DNA from: Bacteroidota bacterium
Lineage (GTDB): Bacteria > Bacteroidota > Bacteroidia > Cytophagales > Microscillaceae
Direction of reading: 5' to 3'
Assembly (NCBI GenBank): GCA_004292795.1
Contig: RDXI01000005.1
Coordinates: forward strand, 1 to 62,997
DNA length: 62,997 nt
The notes under the pieces are model-generated. The model saw only the letters and a list, made by a program, of their open reading frames with translations. It had not been told where the DNA came from and searched no databases. This document shows, one piece after another, positions 51,960 through 60,169 of this stretch (positions are counted from its first letter, which is position 1; the number at the start of each line of letters is the position of its first letter). The translations under genes were made by a program, and so were the position numbers.

Positions 51960-52775
51960 ATGAAAACAGCCTTGATTACTGGAGGCGCGGGCGGACTTGG
52001 ATTTGAATTTGCGCGACTTGCAGTGCAAGATGGCTACAAAGTCATATTGGTTGATGTGCAAGCGGAGGCTTTGGAAAATGCACGTCTTACATTGGAGCGC
52101 GATTTCAAAGCAAACGTTTATACCATTTGCCAAAACCTCGCCTTGCCTAACGCAGGACAAGAGCTATACAATGAACTGATGGTGGAGCGTTTTGAGGTGG
52201 ATATGCTCATCAACAACGTGGGCATAGGCACGTTTGGGACTTTTGGGGAGATTAGCTGGGAAAGACAAAATATGCTTTTGCAACTGAATGTGCATTTATT
52301 GACGCAACTTACGCATTTGCTCTTGCCTGCTATGGTGGCGCGTAGGCAAGGCAAGATATTGAACTTGGCTTCTATGGCGGCGTTTCAGCCTTGCCCTTTT
52401 ATGGCGGTATATTACGCTTCGAAGGCGTATGTACTTTCGCTTACCGAAGGCTTGGCAAACGAACTGAAGGGAACAGGCGTTACAATAACGGCTTTTTGTC
52501 CAGGTCCTATTCCTACAGGTTTTCAAAGTACGGTTGCGCCACGCAAGGAAGATTTGAAGTTTACTATTTTTCACCAAACCGCCCAAGACGCGGCAAGGGT
52601 GGGCTACAAGGCAATGATGAAAGGCAAGATTGTAGCAGTGAATACGTGGATGAATTGGATTATGTCGGCTCTGCCTCGTTTCTTGCCTCGAAAAGTCCTT
52701 ACTGCCTTTACGCGCAAAATGCAAGAAGCCAACGCCAAAAGTATGCTTCACCCCGAAAAAGTGAAGGCAAGGTAA
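51960..52775 (+). CDS. Short-chain dehydrogenase/reductase
   Basis: A 271-residue classical SDR. The cofactor motif is TGGAGGLGFEFARL, NNVGIGTFG gives the central NNxG, and catalytic residues lie in LNLASMAAFQ (Ser) and AVYYASKAYVLSL (Tyr-x-x-x-Lys). The Asp in VILVDVQAEALE after beta2 suggests NAD(H) preference. CPGPIPTGF closes the fold. The long C-terminal helix (ALPRFLPRKVLTAFTRKMQ) is like the YqjQ/DltE-type SDR proteins. Its substrate cannot be read. It ends just before a terminator hairpin. Confidence 0.9.
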   Translation: MKTALITGGAGGLGFEFARLAVQDGYKVILVDVQAEALENARLTLERDFKANVYTICQNLALPNAGQELYNELMVERFEVDMLINNVGIGTFGTFGEISWERQNMLLQLNVHLLTQLTHLLLPAMVARRQGKILNLASMAAFQPCPFMAVYYASKAYVLSLTEGLANELKGTGVTITAFCPGPIPTGFQSTVAPRKEDLKFTIFHQTAQDAARVGYKAMMKGKIVAVNTWMNWIMSALPRFLPRKVLTAFTRKMQEANAKSMLHPEKVKAR

Positions 52776-52828
52776 TCAAAGCTATTTTTATAGCTTTTTC
52801 TTACAAAGAAGCTATAGTTCATAAGCAT

Positions 52829-52859
52829 AAAACCGCAAGGCATTGTGTCTTGCGGTTTT
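52829..52859 (+). terminator. Terminator-like hairpin before obgE
   Basis: AAAACCGCAAG and CTTGCGGTTTT form a perfect 11-bp stem around GCATTGTGT. It resembles the hairpin at 54122 in core sequence (ACCGCAA / TTGCGGT). Confidence 0.75.
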
Positions 52860-52895
52860 GGCATAAAACAATACATTTTCAAAAAGAATCAAAAA

Positions 52896-54059
52896 ATGAA
52901 TCAAAACTTTATCGACCATGTGCGTATTTATTGCTTTTCAGGCAAGGGTGGCGCGGGTTCAGTGCATTTTAGGCGCGAAAAATTTGCTCCTTTGGGAGGT
53001 CCCGATGGAGGCAATGGAGGCAGAGGCGGGCATATCATATTGAAAGGCAATGCGCAACGGTGGACTCTCCTACACCTTCGCTACCAAAAACACATCAAAG
53101 CTACTGATGGGCAAGCAGGCGCGGGAGCGCGTTGTTCGGGTTCGCAAGGCATAGACCGTATGGTGGAAGTGCCTATCGGTACTATAGCTAAGGTATATTA
53201 CAAACGCAAAGAAATCAAAGCCGCTCCTGTGAATGAAGATGGTTTTCGCTATGACGAAGAAACGCTTTTTTTGCTTGCACAAGAGGAGGGTGTTTTCTTA
53301 GAACAAGCACCCCTGCCTGACGAAGAAGAAGAAATAGACATAGAGGCGGGTATCAATATGGCGGATTATGAATCTGAACCCGAAATATTTGAAATTCTCG
53401 AAGATGGGCAAGAGGTCATAGCTGTACCGGGAGGTAGGGGCGGTTTGGGCAATCATCACTTTAAGAGTGCGACCAATCAAGCCCCACAATATGCCCAACC
53501 GGGCGAGCCTTTGCGCGAGGCGTTGATTATTTTGGAGTTGAAGCTCTTGGCTGATGTGGGCTTGGTGGGCTTCCCCAATGCAGGCAAGTCGACTTTGCTG
53601 TCGGTAGTTTCTGCCGCGAAGCCCGAAATAGCCGATTACCCCTTCACAACGCTTGTGCCTAACTTGGGCGTGGTGTCGTATCGTGATTATCAGTCGTTTG
53701 TGATGGCAGATATTCCGGGCTTGATAGAAGGCGCGGCGGAAGGGCGCGGGCTTGGCACGCGGTTCTTGCGACACATTGAACGAAATGCGATGTTGTTGTT
53801 TATGGTTTCGGCAGAAAGTGACGACATCAATCACGATTATCGTGTGCTTTTGCACGAGTTGGAAAAATACAACCCTGAATTGTTGGACAAACAACGCTTG
53901 CTCGCTATCACCAAATCAGATTTGATTGATGAGGAACTGAAGGAACTCATAGGCGCGGAAATCAAAGTAGATTGTCCTTTCCTATTCATTTCTTCTGCTA
54001 CCCAACAAGGCATCACAGAATTGAAAGACTGGATAATGCGCAAGCTGAAAGCGGAGTAA
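52896..54059 (+). CDS. obgE: Obg-family GTPase with acidic insertion
   Basis: A 387-residue ribosome-associated GTPase. ATG 52896 ([20 protein letters not shown]) is the family start. The Gly-rich Obg fold ([18 protein letters not shown]) contains an unusual insertion of about 55 residues between [16 protein letters not shown] and [18 protein letters not shown]; it is strongly acidic ([19 protein letters not shown]). The GTPase domain has G1 [13 protein letters not shown]2 [12 protein letters not shown]3 [16 protein letters not shown], and G4 TKSD. The C-terminal Obg domain of some relatives is absent. A terminator follows. Confidence 0.96.
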   Translation: MNQNFIDHVRIYCFSGKGGAGSVHFRREKFAPLGGPDGGNGGRGGHIILKGNAQRWTLLHLRYQKHIKATDGQAGAGARCSGSQGIDRMVEVPIGTIAKVYYKRKEIKAAPVNEDGFRYDEETLFLLAQEEGVFLEQAPLPDEEEEIDIEAGINMADYESEPEIFEILEDGQEVIAVPGGRGGLGNHHFKSATNQAPQYAQPGEPLREALIILELKLLADVGLVGFPNAGKSTLLSVVSAAKPEIADYPFTTLVPNLGVVSYRDYQSFVMADIPGLIEGAAEGRGLGTRFLRHIERNAMLLFMVSAESDDINHDYRVLLHELEKYNPELLDKQRLLAITKSDLIDEELKELIGAEIKVDCPFLFISSATQQGITELKDWIMRKLKAE

Positions 54060-54121
54060 AAAGGGCTTTGTTTGTATGAGTAGGCAAGCGGGTAAGTTCT
54101 TTGAAAAATAAAGGCAACAAA

Positions 54122-54151
54122 AAACCGCAAAGTCATCAGGCTTTGCGGTTT
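54122..54151. terminator. Bidirectional terminator between obgE and the hydrolase
   Basis: AAACCGCAAAG and CTTTGCGGTTT form a perfect 11-bp stem with an 8-base loop, between convergent genes, with A and T tracts on both sides. Confidence 0.82.
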
Positions 54152-54155
54152 GATT

Positions 54156-54941
54156 TTATTTAGTATGCCAAGGATAGGTATAAAACATCTTGCCTACTGT
54201 GGTTTCTTTGAAAGGTTTCCAAGCATTTTCGGGTTGTGCGAGGCGGTCTGCCACACACAAAAGCGTCATTGGGTCAAAACCTAAACCTACGTGGCTTGCA
54301 AATACTTCTACATTTTCGGTATGGTGATTTTCTTCTGCATCAACGCAAGTCTGCCAATGCACAATGCCATCTAAGCGCGTGTAAATCGCTGTGCTTGGTA
54401 CAGGAGGCGAGTTAGCGGCGCGTTCCATGACCACTTGCTCCAATTCTGCAATGTCCTTGCCTGTAACCCACTCTACCATAAATTCCACATTGCTCGAGCC
54501 TTCTATGCCACGGAAAGGCGAGCCTAACGTAACCACTTGGCGAATGTGGTCAGACATTTTGTGCGCAATGGCGCGTGCAAATACGCCTCCCGCACTCCAG
54601 CCCACAATGCTAATCTTGCCTCCATACTCATCTGCAAGACTCTTTACTTTGTCTTCCAACTGTTTTTCGAGCTGTTCGTAGTTGATGAGATTGCGCCCCA
54701 ACTGCCAAGGTTTGGCTTTGTAGTTGCGCCATTCCAAGAAATAACGAAGCGGAACGGTTGTGCTGTCGGTAGTCAAAAAACCGGGCAATACCAACACAGG
54801 GTGTCCATCGCCACGAGGCATCAGGTTCAAGAGCGGAAGGGTAGCAAAGTATGTTCCAAGGTTAAATATACCTCTGCCCAACTCTGTCAAGAGCAAAAGG
54901 CTGGAAGGTGGTTGAATATTGGGAGTGGACATGGAAAACAT
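54156..54941 (-). CDS. Alpha/beta hydrolase, lipase-like
   Basis: A 261-residue hydrolase (start 54941, or ATG 54932, MSTPNIQPPSSLLLLTELGR). The N-terminal strand HPVLVLPGFLTTDSTTVPLR has the oxyanion-side HG-like PGF; the nucleophile elbow is ISIVGWSAGGVFARAI (Ser at about 117), and the catalytic acid and His are in IYTRLDGIVHWQTC and EVFASHVGLGFDP. The VTLGSPFRGIEG element is as in triacylglycerol lipases and palmitoyl esterases. It has no signal peptide, so it is probably cytoplasmic. Substrate unknown. Convergent with obgE. Confidence 0.88.
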   Translation of the reverse strand: MFSMSTPNIQPPSSLLLLTELGRGIFNLGTYFATLPLLNLMPRGDGHPVLVLPGFLTTDSTTVPLRYFLEWRNYKAKPWQLGRNLINYEQLEKQLEDKVKSLADEYGGKISIVGWSAGGVFARAIAHKMSDHIRQVVTLGSPFRGIEGSSNVEFMVEWVTGKDIAELEQVVMERAANSPPVPSTAIYTRLDGIVHWQTCVDAEENHHTENVEVFASHVGLGFDPMTLLCVADRLAQPENAWKPFKETTVGKMFYTYPWHTK

Positions 54942-55153
54942 AGTTTAGAGGGGGGTACAATACATTTATGTTACAATATTACGGCTTTTTTTTGAAATAG
55001 AAAAATTTTAATACAAAATTGTTTTATTTCAATAAATTAGGCACGGTTATCTAATTATTTAAACAGTGAAAACGTTTGTTTTGTTTCATTTTCGGGGGTT
55101 GATGTAAGTTTTTTTGTGTTATTGCGCTTTTTGTTTTTGCGCGGGTTTATACC

Positions 55154-55161
55154 TAATTTTG
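55154..55161 (+). promoter_or_regulatory. -7 box (TAATTTTG)
   Basis: TAnnTTTG match 21 bases before the ATG at 55183. Confidence 0.55.
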
Positions 55162-55182
55162 TGCAAAATTCGTTGTTTGCGT

Positions 55183-55614
55183 ATGCGTTCTATATTTACC
55201 TTGTTTTTGATGTTTGTCTTGCCTGCCACAGTGCTTGCACAAGACCCCAGCGCAGTATGGCGTAGCCTTGCCGATGTGAGTTATGAGCCTCGTGTGATAG
55301 ATGGGCAAAAAATGGAATATCCCATTTTTGGACGCGAAGCCAAAAAGCTCAATGGGCAAACCGTTACGGTGCGTGGCTATTACTTGCCCCTTGATGTCAA
55401 AGGCACGAATACGTTTATGTTTTCGTCCTTGCCTATGAGCAGTTGCTACTTTTGCGGTGGCGCGGGACCTGAAACGGTTATGGAGGTTGTTTCTAAATCT
55501 AAGATTTTTTACAACAAAAAACCTATCACGCTTCGCGGAAGGTTGAAGCTCAATGCAGACGACAACGAACACATGATGTATGTGTTGGAGAATGCAGAAC
55601 GCATTGATGAATAA
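55183..55614 (+). CDS. Secreted DUF3299-like protein
   Basis: A 143-residue protein; the start at 55183 (MRSIFTLFLMFVLPATVLAQ) gives a clean signal peptide, and the -7 box lies just before. The mature part is an OB-like beta domain: EYPIFGREAKKLNGQTVTVR, GYYLPLDVKGTNTFMFSSLP, and the motif MSSCYFCGGAGPETVMEV with a Cys-x-x-Cys pair that may bind a metal, then KPITLRGRLKLNADDNEHMM. Similar periplasmic proteins with the same Cys motif are widespread but of unknown function. The histidine kinase gene follows by 39 bases on the same strand. Confidence 0.8.
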   Translation: MRSIFTLFLMFVLPATVLAQDPSAVWRSLADVSYEPRVIDGQKMEYPIFGREAKKLNGQTVTVRGYYLPLDVKGTNTFMFSSLPMSSCYFCGGAGPETVMEVVSKSKIFYNKKPITLRGRLKLNADDNEHMMYVLENAERIDE

Positions 55615-55653
55615 GCCTCCTCGCCTCCCAAAGAGGCTTTTTGCTGTTGTTCT

Positions 55654-56832
55654 ATGATTGACCTCTATCAAAACAAATCGCGTGTCAAGATTGGCGTAGT
55701 GCTGGTAGCCCTTCTGTTGGCGGGGCTGTCGCTTTTTTATACGCAGTGGCTTGTGCGCAAACTTGCGAAGGAAGAGGAGAAAATGATTGCCCTCTACACG
55801 CAGTCTATCCAATATGTAGCCGAGTCGGAAATAGAGGAAGAACAAATGTTTTTCCTCGAAAAAATCATAGCGAGCAATGAAACTGTCCCTGTTGTTTTGG
55901 TGCAAAAGGGCAAAATCATTGATAGCAAAAACATCTTGCCTGCCCACATACCGCCCAACAGCGAAAGGGGCAAAAGTATTTTGCAGAGCGAACTCGAAAC
56001 GATGAAGCAACACCACGCGCCTATAGTGGTGAAGGTAAAAAATGCTACTACGAGTTATGTCTATTACCGCGACTCGGATTTGCTCATTCAGTTGCGTTAC
56101 TATCCTACTATTTTGCTTTTGGTCGTGGCGGTGTTTGCCTATCTTGCCTACCTTGCCTTCAGTTCTTCGAGGCGAGCCGAGCAAAATCGCGTCTGGGTGG
56201 GGCTTGCCAAAGAAACCGCACACCAATTAGGTACGCCCATTTCTTCGCTCATGGCGTGGGTGGAATACCTGAAAACCGAACCGCACCTCGAGGAGGTAAG
56301 GATAGAACTACAAAAAGACATCAAACGCCTTGAAATGATAACTTCGCGCTTTTCGAGCATTGGTTCAGAGCCTACGCTGAAGGAAGAAGACATTTATTTT
56401 ATCATTTTGGGCATTACGAATTATTTGCAAAGGCGCATCTCGACGAAAGTAAAAATGTATATCACGAATGACTTGCCACGCGGAACGGTTATTCAACTCA
56501 ACCGCCACTTGTTCGAGTGGGTAATAGAAAATTTGTGCAAAAACGCAGTTGATGCTATGGCGGGGGTAGGCGAGTTGCACCTGCACTTACAAGAAGCTCC
56601 CGAAGGACACGTTATCATTGACATTTCCGACACAGGCAAGGGCATTTCGAAAACACAACTCAAAAAAGTTTTTAATCCAGGGTTCACGACCAAAAAGCGC
56701 GGTTGGGGCTTAGGCTTGACGCTTGCCAAACGCATTGTAGAAGAATATCACAGGGGCAAAATCTTTGTGAAACAATCGGAAATAGACAAAGGCACGACTT
56801 TTCGAATTATCCTGCGCGGTTTTATGGACTAA
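55654..56832 (+). CDS. Membrane sensor histidine kinase
   Basis: A 392-residue kinase: TM1 at about 12-32 (IGVVLVALLLAGLSLFYTQW), a periplasmic sensor region of about 100 residues, TM2 at about 150-170 (ILLLVVAVFAYLAYLAF), then the core with H-box GLAKETAHQLGTPISSLMAW (His at about 190), N-box VIENLCKNAVDAM, G1 ISDTGKGISKTQ, and G2 WGLGLTLAKRIVEEYH. The unusual H-box (ETAHQLGTP) is typical of a Bacteroidota kinase subgroup. No response regulator is next to it, so it is an orphan. It follows the secreted DUF3299-like gene. Confidence 0.93.
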   Translation: MIDLYQNKSRVKIGVVLVALLLAGLSLFYTQWLVRKLAKEEEKMIALYTQSIQYVAESEIEEEQMFFLEKIIASNETVPVVLVQKGKIIDSKNILPAHIPPNSERGKSILQSELETMKQHHAPIVVKVKNATTSYVYYRDSDLLIQLRYYPTILLLVVAVFAYLAYLAFSSSRRAEQNRVWVGLAKETAHQLGTPISSLMAWVEYLKTEPHLEEVRIELQKDIKRLEMITSRFSSIGSEPTLKEEDIYFIILGITNYLQRRISTKVKMYITNDLPRGTVIQLNRHLFEWVIENLCKNAVDAMAGVGELHLHLQEAPEGHVIIDISDTGKGISKTQLKKVFNPGFTTKKRGWGLGLTLAKRIVEEYHRGKIFVKQSEIDKGTTFRIILRGFMD

Positions 56833-56842
56833 TGGTTAAAAT

Positions 56843-56957
56843 GTAAGATGTGCCGAAAACTTAACACGGAGGTATGGAGAACCACAAAGAAACACGAAGT
56901 TCTTTGTGTAACTCTGTGGTGTTTTTTTACGCAAGTTAAGAGTTATTTTAGTATTAT
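56843..56957. repeat. Partial second copy of the MITE-like family
   Basis: Its right end (ACGCAAGTTAAGAGTTATTT and following bases to 56957) matches, inverted and with one mismatch, the left end of the element at 40638. CTTAAC (56860) and GTTAAG (56935) as well as ACCACA and TGTGGT pair internally, as in the first copy. It lies between the kinase and the transporter gene. Confidence 0.65.
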
Positions 56958-58501
56958 TTCGGCATCACATTTACCAAATCTTCGCGGAAAATAACCTTGC
57001 CTACTGCGTTGGCAATTTCCTTGCGCACCAATACGCCCTCTCGTTTGGCGAAGTACAACCGCGTGCTGTTGTCCTTGCCTACCCGAATACTGAAAACATA
57101 GCAAGAATCGGTTTTATTTTTGTGCTGTAGCGCGTAGGTAGGCAAGACTTGCTCGAGGCAAACCGTTTGATGCAAGGCATTCACATGGCAAGGTTGCGGA
57201 CTTTTGAGCATAAAAAAATCATTCTCAAACCATATCGCCCCGCGCTCTCGACGCAAGCGAAGCGAGGTAGGCGAGGCAGGCAAGTCTTCTGCTTCAGGCA
57301 AGCGCATTTGTTTGTAAAAATACGTTTCCTTCGCGCCATCATATTGGCGTATGTGGATAGGCTGTTGCGAGAAAAATATCAACAAAAAAGGCAACAAGAA
57401 GAAAATAAGCGAAATATACCCAAACCCAAACAATCGACTCGACAACGTAAGTTTGCCCATACGCCGAGCCAACATCACAGGCACATTGCGCAAAGCAGGC
57501 AAGGGGAAAAAGAACAAAATGCCTAATACATTCAGGTAAAAGTGCATAAACGCCACACTCATTGCCGACTCATTGGCAGACGAAGCCAAGATAATCGCCT
57601 TGAAAGTAGTTCCCAAATTCGCGCCCATGATGAACGGAAAAACGCGCTTGATAGAAATTTTGTTCGCCGCCACGATAGGCACAATCAAAGACGTAACAAC
57701 CGTACTCGATTGCAACAAGGCAGTAATAAATGTTCCCAAGACAAGGGCTTGCAAAGGCGAGTGAAACAAATAGACTTGCAACGGGCTTTCATTCAAATTT
57801 ACCCATATCTTCTCGAAAAGTTTGGTGGCGAACTGCAACACATAAAACAACGCCCACACCGCTACAAATATGCCCAACAATGCCTGATTGCCCAAACAAT
57901 ACAAAATAAAACGCGCCACAGGCAATATCAAAACATCAATAGGACTGAACACATAGCCCACATTCATCGAAATATTTTGCGTAAACCAAACGGCTGTATG
58001 TTGGGAAATGTAGGTAAGAAAACCGCTGTAATATTCGAGGGGGAAAAAGATAAAAACCGAAAAGAGATTGAAAAAGTGATGCGCCATAGAAGCCGAAATA
58101 GCCTTGCGAAACTCCTTGCGCCTCGTGGCGTGTCCAAGTGCAACCATCGTGGCGGTAATGGTCGTGCCTATGTTCGCGCCCATAATCATATACACTGCAC
58201 TCGTAGGCGAGATAGTCCCCGATGCTACTATAGCTATAGTCATAGCCGTAATAGTCGAACTGCTATGCACCAACGCTGTAGTGAGCAAACCAATGAAAAG
58301 GCACAAAAAAGGGTTTGCACTTGCCGCCAAAATTTGCGCTACAGCCTCTGCATTCAGCATCTTGAACGCCACTATCATCACTTTCAGCATCACCAAAAAC
58401 GCCCACAAAAGCCCCACCAACGCCACACCCAACGTCCATTGGGCAGGCGCACTCCGATTGCCTTGTGTCAGCGTATAAAAAAGCTCTTTTACTTTGGTCA
58501 T
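56954..58501 (-). CDS. Na/phosphate cotransporter family protein (NptA-like)
   Basis: A 515-residue inner-membrane transporter. ATG 58501 (MTKVKELFYTLTQGNRSAP) is chosen because the 65 codons before it include unrelated sequence. The two inverted Na/Pi repeats are clear: FIGLLTTALVHSSSTITAMT with the first QSSS-like motif, and GTFITALLQSSTVVTSLIVP with the second. GANIGTTITATMVALGHATR and GANLGTTFKAIILA are their partner loops. There are nine or ten TM segments. The soluble C-terminal 110 residues (after LIFFSQQPIHIRQYDG) are unlike PhoU and unassigned. Phosphate is the expected substrate. Confidence 0.9.
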   Translation of the reverse strand: MTKVKELFYTLTQGNRSAPAQWTLGVALVGLLWAFLVMLKVMIVAFKMLNAEAVAQILAASANPFLCLFIGLLTTALVHSSSTITAMTIAIVASGTISPTSAVYMIMGANIGTTITATMVALGHATRRKEFRKAISASMAHHFFNLFSVFIFFPLEYYSGFLTYISQHTAVWFTQNISMNVGYVFSPIDVLILPVARFILYCLGNQALLGIFVAVWALFYVLQFATKLFEKIWVNLNESPLQVYLFHSPLQALVLGTFITALLQSSTVVTSLIVPIVAANKISIKRVFPFIMGANLGTTFKAIILASSANESAMSVAFMHFYLNVLGILFFFPLPALRNVPVMLARRMGKLTLSSRLFGFGYISLIFFLLPFLLIFFSQQPIHIRQYDGAKETYFYKQMRLPEAEDLPASPTSLRLRRERGAIWFENDFFMLKSPQPCHVNALHQTVCLEQVLPTYALQHKNKTDSCYVFSIRVGKDNSTRLYFAKREGVLVRKEIANAVGKVIFREDLVNVMPK

Positions 58502-58747
58502 AACAAGCGAAAATTCCCCAACCTTGCCTCCTGACGGAGAAGGTAACGAAGAACACGAAAATAACGGAGGTAAACATCTACGAAGGGCAAACATACACAA
58601 AAAATCAATAAAAAAATATTGTTTTCTGCTAATATTCTCCAAACAAGCCCAAAACAGAAAAAGTAATTTTTGAATAATACTCCCGTAACATAGCATCAGG
58701 CAAACACGAAACAGGCTACCCCAATGCTATTGGGCTAACAAACAGAA

Positions 58748-58842
58748 GACAGGATTAACAAGATTGACAGGATTTTTTTCTTTTCTTTAGAGTATCAAAA
58801 CAACAAACCCCCAATTTACCTGTAAATCCTGTTAATCATGTC
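58748..58842. repeat. Inverted-repeat element (AGGATTAACA type)
   Basis: A 24-base arm beginning GACAGGATTAACAAGATTG (58748) faces an imperfect inverted arm ending TCCTGTTAATCATGTC (58842); about 20 of 24 bases pair. The rest of the 360-base gap 58502-58861 shows no gene. Confidence 0.65.
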
Positions 58843-58861
58843 TAAAATTCCTTAGCTTGGG

Positions 58862-59989
58862 CTACCCTCTCCACTGCACGCCCTTCGCAAAACGCGCCAA
58901 ACCACCCACCACAAACAAATACGGCACAAACAACGCATCAAACAAAGGCACAACGAGAGGATTGAGCGGACAACCTAAGACTTTCGAAAGGCGAGCATAA
59001 TCGAGCCAAACTACCACACAACGCCCCAAAACCAACACCAAACTTGCCTGCGCCCACACAGTAGGCAAGCCAAGAAGTGCCAAGAAAAAGCCTGCCCAAA
59101 GTCCGCCCTGCGAAGCGTACAGCATAGCCAAACGCGTTTGGTCGCCCCGTTTGTAGTGCTTGCCTACGGACAAATGGCGCGTTTTCTGCCTATACCAAGC
59201 ACCCCACGAAGCGGGCATATAGGAATACACGAGAGCCTTGTCGAGGGCAACACTTGTGTTTTCGGCAGTGGCTACTTGGTTGATAAAAAGGTCGTCATCT
59301 CCGCCTGTAGTATGCAAAAACTGCCCAAAACCGCCCACTTGCTCGAACAGCGATTTGTGGTAAAGCAAATTCCTGCCCACGCCCATGTACGGCTTGCCTC
59401 CCTGCGCAAAACCCGCGTATTGCAAGGCAGTATAAAACGTTTCGTATTGCACAAAGTTTTTCAGCCAAAAGCCTGTAGGCGAGTCTTTTGCAGGAATCAA
59501 AGGCGAAATGCCTAATACAATGCGTGTATGCTCGTTTTTGCGAGAGCGCATCATATTCGTTACCCAATGCGCGTCAAGGGGCAAACAATCCGCGTCAGTC
59601 AATAACAGCCAATCATGCTGGCTTTGGGCAATGGCTATTTGCAACGCATTTTTTTTGGGATTGATGCCTTCGGGGACTGCCTGAATGTGGATAACTTTCA
59701 AAATATGTGGATACGCTTCCGCAAATCGCGCCAAAATATCCGCGCTATCGTCTGTAGAGCGGTCATTCACCACGATAATCTCCAAGCGTGGGTAGGCTTG
59801 CCTACACAACGCCTCGAGCAGGGCAGGCAAGTTGTGTGCTTCATTCCTTGACGCAACTATGATGCTCACAGCAGGCAAGGGCAAAGCAGGCAAGCCCACA
59901 CGCAACCGCAAACGCCTGAAATAATGCACATGAAAATACATCTGCACCACGAAACAAGCCAATACTACCCCAAAAATAAACAATGCCAT
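58862..59989 (-). CDS. Membrane-bound family 2 glycosyltransferase
   Basis: A 375-residue protein starting at ATG 59989 (MALFIFGVVLACFVVQMYFH, TM1). The GT-A domain has VSIIVASRNEAHNLPALLEA, VVNDRSTDDSADIL, LLLTDADCLPLD (the D-x-D), TTGGDDDLFINQV and the acceptor-side RQKTRHLSVGK in place of QxxRW. Three TM segments close the protein (GLWAGFFLALLGLPTVWAQ and after). It resembles processive or carotenoid-type glycosyltransferases; the substrate is unknown. It is divergent from the STAND gene across a double hairpin. Confidence 0.9.
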   Translation of the reverse strand: MALFIFGVVLACFVVQMYFHVHYFRRLRLRVGLPALPLPAVSIIVASRNEAHNLPALLEALCRQAYPRLEIIVVNDRSTDDSADILARFAEAYPHILKVIHIQAVPEGINPKKNALQIAIAQSQHDWLLLTDADCLPLDAHWVTNMMRSRKNEHTRIVLGISPLIPAKDSPTGFWLKNFVQYETFYTALQYAGFAQGGKPYMGVGRNLLYHKSLFEQVGGFGQFLHTTGGDDDLFINQVATAENTSVALDKALVYSYMPASWGAWYRQKTRHLSVGKHYKRGDQTRLAMLYASQGGLWAGFFLALLGLPTVWAQASLVLVLGRCVVVWLDYARLSKVLGCPLNPLVVPLFDALFVPYLFVVGGLARFAKGVQWRG

Positions 59990-60018
59990 GCTCTTGCTGT
60001 ATAAAAATAAAAACTTAC

Positions 60019-60090
60019 CCGTGGTTTGTGTCCCCACAAACCACGTTGCGTAGCCTGTTCTGTTGTGGTTTGTGAGGACACAAACCACGG
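60019..60090. repeat. Nested double hairpin (GTGGTTTGTG type)
   Basis: Two inverted copies of GTGGTTTGTG-N4-CACAAACCAC (60021-60044 and 60065-60088). Each is a hairpin by itself, and the outer arms CCGTGGTTTGTGTCC / GGACACAAACCACGG pair too. A REPIN-like doublet between divergent genes. Confidence 0.85.
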
Positions 60091-60169
60091 CAAAGAAAAA
60101 GGTGCTAAAGCCCACGCTACAAGATTACAAAAAAAAATCCTAAATTCGCTACTCATAAACAACTACGAT

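Noticed and set aside
55153-56226. A 357-codon open frame on the minus strand
   Set aside because: It lies antisense to the DUF3299-like and histidine kinase genes, is rich in His/Arg/Gln as expected of a shadow, and has no domain.
57542-58534. A 330-codon open frame on the plus strand
   Set aside because: Antisense to the Na/Pi transporter; Arg/His-rich composition and no recognisable fold.
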